From JAPOXR01 sp965219635 (GTDB lineage Bacteria; Pseudomonadota; Alphaproteobacteria; Rhodobacterales; Rhodobacteraceae), in NCBI GenBank assembly GCA_965219635.1, contig OZ244783.1, forward strand, positions 1,364,001 through 1,428,000: a stretch of 64,000 nucleotides of DNA. The letters are read 5' to 3'. Each line of letters begins with the position of its first letter. Position 1 is the stretch's first letter. The notes under the pieces were generated by a model. That model worked only from the letters and a program-made list of their open reading frames with translations. It searched no databases and had not been told where the DNA came from. Both the position numbers and the translations under genes were made by a program. Positions 8,606 to 17,464 of the stretch are shown here, piece by piece.

Positions 8606-9298
8606 TCAGATTGCCGGTGCGTTCCGGCGGACGAATTGTTCTGGTGGTTCATAGTTGCTGGAGTTGGTTCCGTCACCAAGCCCCAGATTGATCTCATTCA
8701 ATATCAAGGGCGTGATGTCCAGTTCAGGAGGATAGAATTCGGCTGAGGTTGCATTGAATACAGCCCTGAACCTTTCCCTCCGCACAATCTCGGGCAGGAA
8801 ACGACTCACGATGAGGTCGAATTCCCCCTGGCTTTGTTCAATCCATTGGAGCAGCAGGTCTGGAATGCTGTCCTGGCGCTGCCGGCGCAAATTGACTTTC
8901 CGGTTGAAATGATCGGAGAGAATTTCAAATTCTGCCTCGTCGACGACCCCCGAAGTCCGAAGATCTCTTAGCCAACTCTCCTCCTCTTGGAGCAAGGTTG
9001 CAAATTCACTGTTCTGCTCCCGAAAAAACTCCTCTGCGCGGGTGCGCTCCCGAAGCACCCTGTTGCCATACTCAGAACGACTGTAGAGCAATTCAGTATT
9101 CAGGAAGACTATCGCCGGTGTTTCTGCAAGCTGGAAACCGATCGCCGCACGCCTGGCGCCTAGACCGGCCTGATCGCTTGGCAACAACTCCTCAACCCCT
9201 TGGCTGCCGTTGGCGGATGATTGAGCCATGCCCGGTTGGCCTGCCAGGAGCGCAGACAGCAGGAACAGTAAGCCACCGGCTGTCGCGAGCAAGCGCAT
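8606..9298 (-). CDS. OmpH/Skp-family periplasmic chaperone
   Basis: Holds unfolded outer-membrane proteins in the periplasm for delivery to BamA. The 230-residue protein has an N-terminal signal peptide (MRLLATAGGLLFLLSALLAG, cleaved near GMAQ). A short strand (IVFLNTELLYSRSEYG) is followed by a long, charged, likely coiled-coil region (RERTRAEEFFREQNSEFA and on), the tentacle part of Skp. The C-terminus is longer than in E. coli Skp. Its ATG directly follows the bamA stop (TAGATG), so it depends on bamA translation. Confidence 0.88.
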   Translation of the reverse strand: MRLLATAGGLLFLLSALLAGQPGMAQSSANGSQGVEELLPSDQAGLGARRAAIGFQLAETPAIVFLNTELLYSRSEYGNRVLRERTRAEEFFREQNSEFATLLQEEESWLRDLRTSGVVDEAEFEILSDHFNRKVNLRRQRQDSIPDLLLQWIEQSQGEFDLIVSRFLPEIVRRERFRAVFNATSAEFYPPELDITPLILNEINLGLGDGTNSSNYEPPEQFVRRNAPAI

Positions 9299-11752
9299 CT
9301 AGAAGGTCGATGCAAGTTCGATATTGAAGGCCTGCGGCGTGTCGTAGGGCTGCGACTTCAGATCATGCGCGAAGTTGAACCGGAATGGGCCGAGGAACGA
9401 TGTCCAGAATAGCGAGAAGCCAACTGCTGAACGCAAGTGCATCGAGTCATCGACTGTACACAGAGCTTTCCGTGTTTCCGTGGTTGGCTGGTCATGCAGA
9501 AATGCCGCATTGTAGTTGCCACAACGCGTATCATCCAAACCCCAGATCGAGCCGGCATCCAGGAAAACGCCGCCTGAAATCCCGACATCCTGGCTTGCGC
9601 CGAGAGGGAAACGACTCTCCAGCCTGGTTACAGCAAAGTAGTTTCCTCCCAGGGGTACATGATATTCCTTGGTACCGAAGTCGTTCAATATCGTGTCTCC
9701 CGAGTCGGAGTCCTGCAACTCGAAGTCGCGGGGTCCGATGCCGTTCGCAGCAAAACCCCGCATGATCCGGTTGCTCATGTGGAACCGGTCCCGAAGCCTG
9801 GAAGGGCCACCGGAGGAGTTGAGAATACCCATTTCAAGTTCCGCCGACACCCGCACATCTTCACTGAACAATGTGGTGTAGCCACCCAACAACGCTGTCG
9901 AGCGGATCGCAACCGAGTTGTCATTGGTTCCGTAAGTGAACTTCTGCCCACCTTCGAAAGCTATACCGATCTCAGGATTGAAAGCTGCCCGCCTGCTGTC
10001 ATAATCGAGCAGGTATCTTGCAGACACATTATCTCCCTTGCCCCGCAAGAAGTCGTCGACCAGGATCTTCGAGGATGACGTAACCCCACTCAACTCATAG
10101 GAGGATAGTCCAACGCCCAGCTGCAGCCGGCTGGTATCGCTGATGAAAAAGCGTACGGACGGCTGGAAGCTCCATTGAGTGGTTGAATATTGCTCGTTGT
10201 CCGTGTTGGTCCGCACATAAGAGGTCTCAAGGCGGAACTCGACGTCGCGGTCAAGGAAATGCGGTTCCATGAAGGTCAGATCGTAGCTGCTGTCGTTCCC
10301 CGTGGAGATACCGAAACTGAGAAACTGACCGCGCCCGAGCAGATTGCTCTCCGAGAGGCTTATTGTGCCTGAGACACCATCGTCTTTCGAATATGTTGCC
10401 CCGAAACTAAGTGAGCCGGTCAGCCGTTCCTCCACTGAAACCACGACCACGACACGGTCCGGCGAGCTTCCCGGCAATGTCGTGGCTTCAACTGTCGAGA
10501 AATGCCCCAGCCTGCGGATCCTGGTGACCGCCTCGTCGACCTTTCGCTGGTTGTAGGGGTCCCCTTCGGCGATTTCGAACTCGCGCCTTACAACTCTGTC
10601 GAGGGTTGTTGAATTCCCCTCTATGTCGATCCTCTCCAAGAATGCCCGTTCACCCAGTTCAAGACTGAAGTTGATGTCCGCTCTCAATTCGAAGTCATCA
10701 CGGTCGATTGACGGCACGGCGCGAACAAATGCCCGGCCTTCCTGGGCAGCAAGGAACTCCATTCTCTGGGAATCAGCAACGATCGCCTTGGGCGAATAGA
10801 TGTCGCCACTCCTGATCTTGGACTGGGCAGCATAGGCATTGATGTCCAGCCCGGATACGTCGGTTTCAACCGTAACGTTGCCAAAGCGGTACTGCTGGCC
10901 CTCGTGGATGGTGAACACGACAAAGAAGGCGTCCCGTTCTGTTGTCAGTTCCGAGGTCACTGACAGTATCCTGAAATCCAGATAGCCGCGCTCGAGATAG
11001 AATTCTTCCAGCAGTTCCTTGTCGAGTTCGATCCGTTCGGCGAGGAAAGTGTCGCTTCTAACAAAAGTACGCAGGATGCCTGCCTGCTTTGAGCTGAGGA
11101 CGCGCCTCAGCCGGTGGCTGGAATAGATCTCGTTTCCGATGAAGCCGATCCTTTCCGTTTCGATAACCCGCCCTTCGATGACCTCGAAAACCAGATCAAC
11201 GCGGTTTTCCGTGCGCCTGATAATCTTGGGCGTCACGGTCGCGGCATAACGGCCTGCTACCCTGTAGGCATCAGCGATGGCCGAGGCATCCTCTTCCGCC
11301 AGCGCTGGATTATAAACACGGCGCGACTCTGACTTGATCAGGGGCGTCAGCACATCGTCCTTGAGCCGTTCGTTGCCCTCGATCGCTATTTCGTTGATTG
11401 TCGGATACTCTGTAACGGCGATGAACAGTGTCCTGTCTCGGACTTCAATCGCAATATCCTCAAACTGGCCGGATTCAGCCAAGCCGCGATATCCTGCACT
11501 CAATTTCGCCGCAGACACCGTTCCGGATGCTGGCAGCTCGGCGAATCGAAGTACACTATCGACATCTATTCGAACGATGCCGTCCACCTGGACTCGGGAA
11601 TAAGTATAAGATTGTGCAACAGCAGCAGCCGGCAACAACATCATGCACACCAGCGCCAAAATTGCCGGTCTGGCGCCGCTCACAATACCGTGAACGCACG
11701 AACGCACTCGGATCACAGAAACACCCCCACGCTTCCTCAAGGAGATAGGCAT
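9299..11752 (-). CDS. bamA: Outer membrane protein assembly factor BamA
   Basis: The core of the BAM complex, which inserts beta-barrel proteins into the outer membrane. The 817-residue protein has a signal peptide ending near AVAQSYTYS, five POTRA repeats over roughly the first 400 residues, and a C-terminal Omp85 barrel. The barrel includes LRGKGDNVSARY and RGFAANGIGPRD (the RGF-type motif) and ends in Phe. I prefer the ATG at 11752 to a TTG at 11776. It is followed without a gap by the skp-like gene and preceded by rseP 110 bases upstream. Confidence 0.96.
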   Translation of the reverse strand: MPISLRKRGGVSVIRVRSCVHGIVSGARPAILALVCMMLLPAAAVAQSYTYSRVQVDGIVRIDVDSVLRFAELPASGTVSAAKLSAGYRGLAESGQFEDIAIEVRDRTLFIAVTEYPTINEIAIEGNERLKDDVLTPLIKSESRRVYNPALAEEDASAIADAYRVAGRYAATVTPKIIRRTENRVDLVFEVIEGRVIETERIGFIGNEIYSSHRLRRVLSSKQAGILRTFVRSDTFLAERIELDKELLEEFYLERGYLDFRILSVTSELTTERDAFFVVFTIHEGQQYRFGNVTVETDVSGLDINAYAAQSKIRSGDIYSPKAIVADSQRMEFLAAQEGRAFVRAVPSIDRDDFELRADINFSLELGERAFLERIDIEGNSTTLDRVVRREFEIAEGDPYNQRKVDEAVTRIRRLGHFSTVEATTLPGSSPDRVVVVVSVEERLTGSLSFGATYSKDDGVSGTISLSESNLLGRGQFLSFGISTGNDSSYDLTFMEPHFLDRDVEFRLETSYVRTNTDNEQYSTTQWSFQPSVRFFISDTSRLQLGVGLSSYELSGVTSSSKILVDDFLRGKGDNVSARYLLDYDSRRAAFNPEIGIAFEGGQKFTYGTNDNSVAIRSTALLGGYTTLFSEDVRVSAELEMGILNSSGGPSRLRDRFHMSNRIMRGFAANGIGPRDFELQDSDSGDTILNDFGTKEYHVPLGGNYFAVTRLESRFPLGASQDVGISGGVFLDAGSIWGLDDTRCGNYNAAFLHDQPTTETRKALCTVDDSMHLRSAVGFSLFWTSFLGPFRFNFAHDLKSQPYDTPQAFNIELASTF

Positions 11753-11862
11753 AATTTGCCTATTTCCCGATGTCAAAGAAAACTGGTGGATGCCAGTCTT
11801 TGAAGAGGGCCTGCAATCAAGGCTAGCGGACAGCCGATGGTGCGAATGGCATTGCCTGACAA

Positions 11863-13167
11863 TCAGGCACAGGTCAGATCATTGAAGAGGCCGAAAGCCA
11901 TCAGCATTACAACGAGAGCAAAACCCAGCATGACCGTAGTCCGCTGGAAGCTGTTGCTCAGCTTTCGCCTGAACACTGCCTCGTACGCGTAGAACACAAG
12001 GTGCCCGCCATCCAGCCCGGGAATAGGCAGCAGATTGAGAAACCCGATTACCGCCGAAATGACGGCGACCAATGATACGAACTCGAATGTGCCCTGGGAC
12101 GCCGCCTGACCGGAAACACGTGCAATTCCCACCGGTCCCTGAATGTTGCACGAACTGATCTGGGCAGAGATTATGGCGCCAACGCCGTCAATGGTTCCGG
12201 TAATGACGCCGAGGGTGCGCATCGAACCGATCAGCATTGCATCCAACGGTGCGGGTTTCACCGTGACCGGTTCGAAGAACAGCCCGCCATTGACTCCGAC
12301 CAGTATCCGTTCTTCAAACCCGCCTCCTGGCAGGGAAATGGTTTCCTTCCTGCCTTGCAGGGAAACATCAAAGACTTCACCGGCGCGCCAGACTTCAAGG
12401 TCCAACGGTTGACCGGCCGAGTCTTCAACGGCGCGTCGCAACTCGGCGAAAGACCGGATCGGATTACCGTCCACCGCCAGTACGACATCGCCTTCCTGCA
12501 GCCCCGCGTCTGCTGCTGCCGACATGAGCCTGACAGTCGAAATGACTGGCGGCATAGGTACAGGACCTTCCGCTTCGAACAGGCTGCCACCGCGATCAAT
12601 CGAATAAATGTTGGTTCGCGCAGACCCTTCCATCGGGACGTCAACGTACAGATCCGCCAGCGAATTGACCTCAACGCCATCAAGCGCGGTTATCCGATCG
12701 CCTGGTTCTATGTTGTGCTCGACGCCCGGCAGGTTTCTCAACTTGCCGACCACTGCATCGCCAGAAATCAACCCTATCGAAAGAGCCAGCACGGCAAAGA
12801 CAATCGACGAAAACACGAAATTGGCCAGTGGCCCGGCGCTTACCGTAATGATCCGGTGCCAAAGCGGCGCCATGCTCAGGCTGTCGCCTTCCTGCTGTCC
12901 TGATGCAGCGTCATGAATGGCGGACTCGCCGGCATCGGCAAAACGGACATAGCCTCCAAGGGGGAGAATACCGACCTGCCAGATAGTTCCGCGTGAATCA
13001 CGCCACGCCACAACAGGCCTTCCAAAGCCGACCGAAAAAACCTTGACGCTGATGCCCGAAAACCTGGCCGCCAGATAGTGGCCCAGTTCGTGGACAAAGA
13101 TCACGATCCCAACGGCGACAAGGAACGCGCATACGGTTCCCGCCAACTCAATCAGGCCATCAAACAT
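11863..13167 (-). CDS. rseP: RIP metalloprotease RseP (site-2 protease)
   Basis: An intramembrane zinc protease that cleaves anti-sigma factors and leftover signal peptides. The 434-residue protein has the zinc motif VHELGHYLAARF in the first transmembrane segment, LPLGGYVRF after it, two PDZ domains in the periplasmic middle part, and the second zinc ligand region NLLPIPGLDGGHLVF near the C-terminus. The start is the ATG at 13167, preceded by a GGAAG site; a longer reading to 13245 is not supported. The usual upstream neighbour dxr is absent; 173 non-coding bases separate it from cdsA. Confidence 0.95.
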   Translation of the reverse strand: MFDGLIELAGTVCAFLVAVGIVIFVHELGHYLAARFSGISVKVFSVGFGRPVVAWRDSRGTIWQVGILPLGGYVRFADAGESAIHDAASGQQEGDSLSMAPLWHRIITVSAGPLANFVFSSIVFAVLALSIGLISGDAVVGKLRNLPGVEHNIEPGDRITALDGVEVNSLADLYVDVPMEGSARTNIYSIDRGGSLFEAEGPVPMPPVISTVRLMSAAADAGLQEGDVVLAVDGNPIRSFAELRRAVEDSAGQPLDLEVWRAGEVFDVSLQGRKETISLPGGGFEERILVGVNGGLFFEPVTVKPAPLDAMLIGSMRTLGVITGTIDGVGAIISAQISSCNIQGPVGIARVSGQAASQGTFEFVSLVAVISAVIGFLNLLPIPGLDGGHLVFYAYEAVFRRKLSNSFQRTTVMLGFALVVMLMAFGLFNDLTCA

Positions 13168-13340
13168 GGTTGCTTCCGGTATCCCGTTCCTCAAACCAGA
13201 TGCAACAGCGGGTCCGCATACTTCAGCCGTTACCAGCCGACACATGCACTGTTGCGTGTCCGGTGCGCGTTGCCCTCAAGACACATTGCCGTCCGCTCAA
13301 ATGGTGATCAAGCAGCCGACGGTCAATCTCAAAACGCAAT

Positions 13341-14156
13341 TCAAGCCAATCCCGCCTGCCAGTGCAAACCCAGCAGTTCCAGCAATCCTGCAAACACGCT
13401 GGCTCCCGTCATTCCGTCGAAACGGTCAAGCAACCCACCATGCCCTGGGATTAGGTTTGAGCTGTCCTTGACGCCAGCTCTCCGCTTGAGCCAGCTTTCT
13501 GCCAGGTCCCCAGATTGTGAAGCAATCGAAAGTGCTAATCCTGTTGCGATCGCTGCTGGAACTGTCAGCCCGTGAAAGGCAGCGCTTACCAGGACAGCGG
13601 CAATGCAGCCACCCGCTGCTCCGCTCCAGCGCTTGCCAGGACTCAGCGAAGGCGCAAGCCTGGGGCCGCCGAGGGTCTTTCCGCTGAAATAGGCTGCAAT
13701 GTCGGTTGCGAACACAACTGCCATGAGCCAGGCAACGACAGCAAAACCGGCCTGTTCCCTCAACTGAGCCAAAGTGAAGGCAGCAAAGAGAACCGCGCCG
13801 CCAAACAAGAGCATACGCAATTGGGCCAGCGGAACGAGAAGCGCCACAAGAAGCAATCCAACTCCGATGATCATCCAAATAGACGCAATTGCGCCATCGA
13901 CGAGCAACACCACCGCCAGCCCGGCAAAGGCCGCCGCTCCCTTGGCCAATGGAACCCAAACTGCGCATCCCGGCTGCAGGAGCCTGGTCAGTTCCCATAG
14001 CATGATGCCGCCTGCCGCTGCGCATAGCAGCTGGAATGCCGGGCCTCCTGTGGCTAGCAGCACCAGCCCGGGCACGGCAAGCGCCACAGCAGATGCAGTA
14101 CGAGCTTTGAGTTCCGATTTTGGCGGTTGGGGCCGGTCAGTTGCTCGCTGCGCCAA
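13341..14156 (-). CDS. cdsA: Phosphatidate cytidylyltransferase
   Basis: Makes CDP-diacylglycerol from phosphatidate and CTP, the branch point for membrane phospholipids. The 271-residue protein is highly hydrophobic, with about seven or eight membrane segments. It ends with the CdsA signature: KRRAGVKDSSNLIPGHGG then LLDRFDGM (Lys-Asp, His-Gly-Gly, Asp-Arg-x-Asp). Its start overlaps the uppS end by 20 bases. Confidence 0.94.
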   Translation of the reverse strand: MAQRATDRPQPPKSELKARTASAVALAVPGLVLLATGGPAFQLLCAAAGGIMLWELTRLLQPGCAVWVPLAKGAAAFAGLAVVLLVDGAIASIWMIIGVGLLLVALLVPLAQLRMLLFGGAVLFAAFTLAQLREQAGFAVVAWLMAVVFATDIAAYFSGKTLGGPRLAPSLSPGKRWSGAAGGCIAAVLVSAAFHGLTVPAAIATGLALSIASQSGDLAESWLKRRAGVKDSSNLIPGHGGLLDRFDGMTGASVFAGLLELLGLHWQAGLA

Positions 14157-14889
14157 ATCTCCTGTCCCTGCAGCTGTATTTCGTCAGCACGGCACGGAAT
14201 CTCTCGGCAGAAAACTCAGGCCAGAGATCATCGACAAACTCGAACTCCGAAAACGCCGATTGCCAGAGCATGAAGTTTGACAAACGGCACTCACCGGACG
14301 TTCTGATGACCAAATCCGGATCCGGGAGGTCGCCAGCGTAGAGATGCTTGCTGATCATCTCCTCATCAATCTCATCTGGCCGGATTGCACCGGTTGATAC
14401 TTTTTCGGCGATCAGCCGCGTTGCCCTAACCAACTCTGTGCGCGAGCCGTAATTGACCGCGACTGTCAGCTCCAGGGCAGTGCACGAGCGCGTCCGCGCC
14501 TCCAGCGACCGGATCTGTTCAACCAGGGTTGCATCGAGGGCGTCATGATCCCCGATGAACCGGAATCTCACGCCATTGCGAACCAGCGCTTCAGCTTCCG
14601 AACGCGTATAGAGCCTGAAGAGGTTCATCAGATCCCCGACCTCTTGCGGACCGCGCCGCCAGTTTTCCGTCGAGAACGCAAACACGGTCAGATACCTGAT
14701 CCCGCAGTCGGCGCATTCGGCAACAATCTCGCGCAGCCGCTCGGCTCCCTCCCTGTGTCCCAACCGCCGGGGTAGGCCGCGGCGCGAAGCCCATCGGCCA
14801 TTCCCATCCATCATTATGGCAACATGAGCGGGAACCTGCCTGTCGGAGACAGCACCGGCAACTGCGACATTTCTCACAGTCATTTCCAT
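14137..14889 (-). CDS. uppS: Di-trans,poly-cis-undecaprenyl diphosphate synthase
   Basis: A cis-prenyltransferase that elongates farnesyl-PP to undecaprenyl-PP, the lipid carrier for peptidoglycan and other envelope glycans. The 250-residue protein shows HVAIMMDGNGRWA (catalytic Asp), GHREGAE, AFSTENW and the C-terminal RTSGECRLSNFMLWQ. The ATG directly follows the frr stop (TGAATG), and the 3' end overlaps cdsA by 20 bases. Confidence 0.95.
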   Translation of the reverse strand: MEMTVRNVAVAGAVSDRQVPAHVAIMMDGNGRWASRRGLPRRLGHREGAERLREIVAECADCGIRYLTVFAFSTENWRRGPQEVGDLMNLFRLYTRSEAEALVRNGVRFRFIGDHDALDATLVEQIRSLEARTRSCTALELTVAVNYGSRTELVRATRLIAEKVSTGAIRPDEIDEEMISKHLYAGDLPDPDLVIRTSGECRLSNFMLWQSAFSEFEFVDDLWPEFSAERFRAVLTKYSCRDRRFGAASN

Positions 14890-15456
14890 TCAGACCGCCA
14901 TGATCTCCGACCGCTTGACTTCAAGCGCTCCATCGATGTCTGCTATGCAGCGGTCGGTCAACTCCTGAACCTCGTCGGACCAGAGCTTGAGTTCGTCCTC
15001 GCTGACCCCATCCGCCTTGGCCTTCTTGAGTTGATCCATTCCGTCCCGCCTGACATTGCGGACCGCAATCCTGGCGCTCTCCGCCTGCTTGGCAGCTGTA
15101 CGCGCCAGTTCGTGCCGTCTTTCCTCGTTAAGTTCGGGGATTGGCAGCCGAATCACCGTTCCCTCGCCAATCGGGTTGATTCCAAGGCCCGACTCCTGGA
15201 TCGCCTTCGTGACCGCGTTGACCAAATCCTTGTCCCAGACAGAAATGCTGATCATGCGTGGTTCGGGAACGTTGATGGTCGCGCACTGGTTGAGAGGCAT
15301 GACCGTGTCGTAGGCCGGAACCTGGAGGTTCTCGACCATGACTGCTGACGCACGCCCTGTTCTCAGCGTCGCGAATTCCTGTTTCAGAGCCGTCAGCGCC
15401 CCCGACATGCGGCGCTCGAGATCGGCAACATCCAGATCGAAATCATCGACCGTCAT
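14890..15456 (-). CDS. frr: Ribosome recycling factor
   Basis: Splits post-termination ribosomes together with EF-G. The 188-residue protein has the family length and the conserved LRTGRASAVMVENLQVPAY stretch near the N-terminus, with a long three-helix-bundle C-terminus. I chose the ATG at 15456 because GGAGG at 15466-15470 lies nine bases upstream. The ATG at 15462 would leave only three bases. It is followed immediately by uppS. Confidence 0.95.
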   Translation of the reverse strand: MTVDDFDLDVADLERRMSGALTALKQEFATLRTGRASAVMVENLQVPAYDTVMPLNQCATINVPEPRMISISVWDKDLVNAVTKAIQESGLGINPIGEGTVIRLPIPELNEERRHELARTAAKQAESARIAVRNVRRDGMDQLKKAKADGVSEDELKLWSDEVQELTDRCIADIDGALEVKRSEIMAV

Positions 15457-15512
15457 GGTCATGCACCTCCATCCAGCACGCGCTACTGCGCACACGCCCC
15501 GCTATAACTCAA

Positions 15513-16226
15513 TCAAGAAATGATTGTATAGACGCCCCGGCTTTCCAGTATTTCCCGAAGTCCGCCGGGCTTCATCATGGAGTAGACCACGATCGGCAAC
15601 TTGTTGTCGCGGGCAAGCGCGATCGCCGAGGCATCCATGACCTTGAGATTCCTTTGCAGGACCTCGTCGAAGCTGACGGTGCGAAACCGTTTGGCCTCAT
15701 GATTGGATTCCGGATCGGAGTCATAGACTCCATCGACTTTTGTGCCCTTGAAAATGGCCTGACAGTGGAGCTCGCTTGCCCGGAGGGTCGCAGCCGTATC
15801 GGTGGTGAAGTAAGGATTGCCTGTTCCGGATGCGAAGATGCAAACCCTTCCCTTCTCAAGGTGCCGCATGGCCCGGCGGCGAATATAGGGTTCGCAAATC
15901 TGGTCCATCGGAATTGCCGACAGGACCCGGGTAGGCACTTGCATCGTTTCCAGCGCAGACTGCATGGCAAGGGCATTTATGACGGTCGCCAGCATGCCGA
16001 TATAGTCGGCGGTTGTCCTTTCCATGCCACGCGCTGATCCCTGCAAGCCCCGAAAGACGTTGCCACCCCCAATCACCATGCAGGTTTCGACACCCAACTC
16101 GTGGATCTGCCGGATCTCCCGAGCAACCCGCTCGACTGTCGGCGGGTCCAGACCGTATTTCTGGTTTCCCATGAGGGCCTCGCCAGAGATCTTGACCATT
16201 ATGCGCTTGTAGGGGAGTTCTGCCAT
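15513..16226 (-). CDS. pyrH: UMP kinase
   Basis: Phosphorylates UMP to UDP; a hexamer of the amino-acid-kinase fold, usually controlled by GTP and UTP. The 237-residue protein starts MAELPYKRIMVKISGEALMG and carries VIGGGNVFRG and the C-terminal PIVVYSMMKPGGL. A longer reading to 16391 would overlap divergent miaA and is not supported. pyrH leads the long leftward operon. The usual upstream rpsB-tsf pair is not here; miaA diverges instead. Confidence 0.95.
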   Translation of the reverse strand: MAELPYKRIMVKISGEALMGNQKYGLDPPTVERVAREIRQIHELGVETCMVIGGGNVFRGLQGSARGMERTTADYIGMLATVINALAMQSALETMQVPTRVLSAIPMDQICEPYIRRRAMRHLEKGRVCIFASGTGNPYFTTDTAATLRASELHCQAIFKGTKVDGVYDSDPESNHEAKRFRTVSFDEVLQRNLKVMDASAIALARDNKLPIVVYSMMKPGGLREILESRGVYTIIS

Positions 16227-16354
16227 GTGGAGCCTGAATGTCCTAAGGGCCGGAAGGGATCGGTCACCAGTCGTGGCGGCATTGACCATGTAGCGGTTGA
16301 ATTGTCCACTGGTTTGATCGCCCGGCCACGTGAACCCGATGGAGGCAAACCGAA

Positions 16355-17248
16355 GTGAATGCAACCGGCCATGATGGTCCAATCCGGCCAAAGGCAGTGC
16401 TCATTTGCGGTCCGACTGCTTCCGGAAAGTCTGCGCTCGCCATGCGCATTGCGCAAGAGCGAGACGGCATCATCATCAACGCAGACTCGATGCAGGTCTA
16501 TTCCTGTTGGCGGATCCTGACGGCGCGTCCGAGCAAGTGCGATGAATCGATGTTGCCGCATGCGCTCTACGGCCATGTCCACAAGGGACGGCATTACTCC
16601 GTTGGTGCCTGGATACGGGATCTCGAGAATGCGCTCAGTTCCCTGTCCGGCCGCCTTCCAATCATAGTTGGCGGAACCGGACTGTACTTTACAGCCTTGC
16701 TGGACGGTCTTGCCCCCATTCCGGAAATTCCGGCGCCAGTCAGGCAGCAGGGAATGCAACTACTTTCCTCCAAGGGACTAGACGGCATAGTGGCCGAACT
16801 GTCCGTACGCGACCCAGAAACCGCTGCTGCGCTGGACCTGAACAATCCTGCCCGGGTCATGAGGGCATGGGAAGTGTTGACTGCCACAGGCTGTGGACTG
16901 GTTCATTGGCAGCAGCATAAAACGCGGCCGCTCTTCAAGCTGAAGGAAGTAGAGCCCCTGCTCGTCTGTCCGGATCCCGCCGACACCGCCGCCAATATCA
17001 GCGACCGGCTGGACCGCATGCTGGCAGACGGGTTGATTGAGGAATGCAGGGAGGCAATCAAGGATTGGACGCCGTCAATGCCCTACACGAAAGCGCTTGG
17101 GGCACGCGAATTCCGGGCACATCTGGAGGGCGGACTTGAACTGGAAGCTGCAGTCTCAAGAACATGCGCCGTAACGCGGCAGTTTGCGAAGCGGCAAAGA
17201 ACCTGGTTCCGCTCCCGGATGCGCGATTGGCAGCCTGTATCGGTGTGA
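16355..17248 (+). CDS. miaA: tRNA dimethylallyltransferase
   Basis: Adds the dimethylallyl group to A37 of tRNAs that read UNN codons. The 297-residue protein shows the P-loop GPTASGKSALAM, then NADSMQVYSCWRILTARPS and IIVGGTGLYFTALLDG. It starts at a GTG (16355) with GGAGG nine bases upstream, 128 bases from the divergent pyrH start. It stands alone, with a hairpin about 50 bases after its stop. Confidence 0.94.
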   Translation: MNATGHDGPIRPKAVLICGPTASGKSALAMRIAQERDGIIINADSMQVYSCWRILTARPSKCDESMLPHALYGHVHKGRHYSVGAWIRDLENALSSLSGRLPIIVGGTGLYFTALLDGLAPIPEIPAPVRQQGMQLLSSKGLDGIVAELSVRDPETAAALDLNNPARVMRAWEVLTATGCGLVHWQQHKTRPLFKLKEVEPLLVCPDPADTAANISDRLDRMLADGLIEECREAIKDWTPSMPYTKALGAREFRAHLEGGLELEAAVSRTCAVTRQFAKRQRTWFRSRMRDWQPVSV

Positions 17249-17297
17249 CGGCACCCGTTTCCGGGAACACGGAAGAGTCATGCCACACAACACGATC

Positions 17298-17327
17298 TTG
17301 CAGCGCGGAATTAACGCGTTGCAATTT
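17298..17327 (+). terminator. Probable terminator hairpin after miaA
   Basis: TTGCAGCGCG (17298-17307) pairs with CGCGTTGCAA (17315-17324) in RNA with one G-U pair, over a seven-base loop, and is followed by TTT. This is a ten-pair stem, but the U-tract is short, so it may be a weak terminator or a leader structure of the following ABC operon. Confidence 0.4.
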
Positions 17328-17464
17328 CCGGCAGAGTTCAAAATAATGGTGTCCTGCCTGGCGCCGGACAAAGACGGTGGAGCACGCAACTCCGAACCCG
17401 CCGTTGGCGCCTGTGGCATCCGCCATTCGACTGCGAAATTCGGTCAATCAACTGGGAGAAGCCA

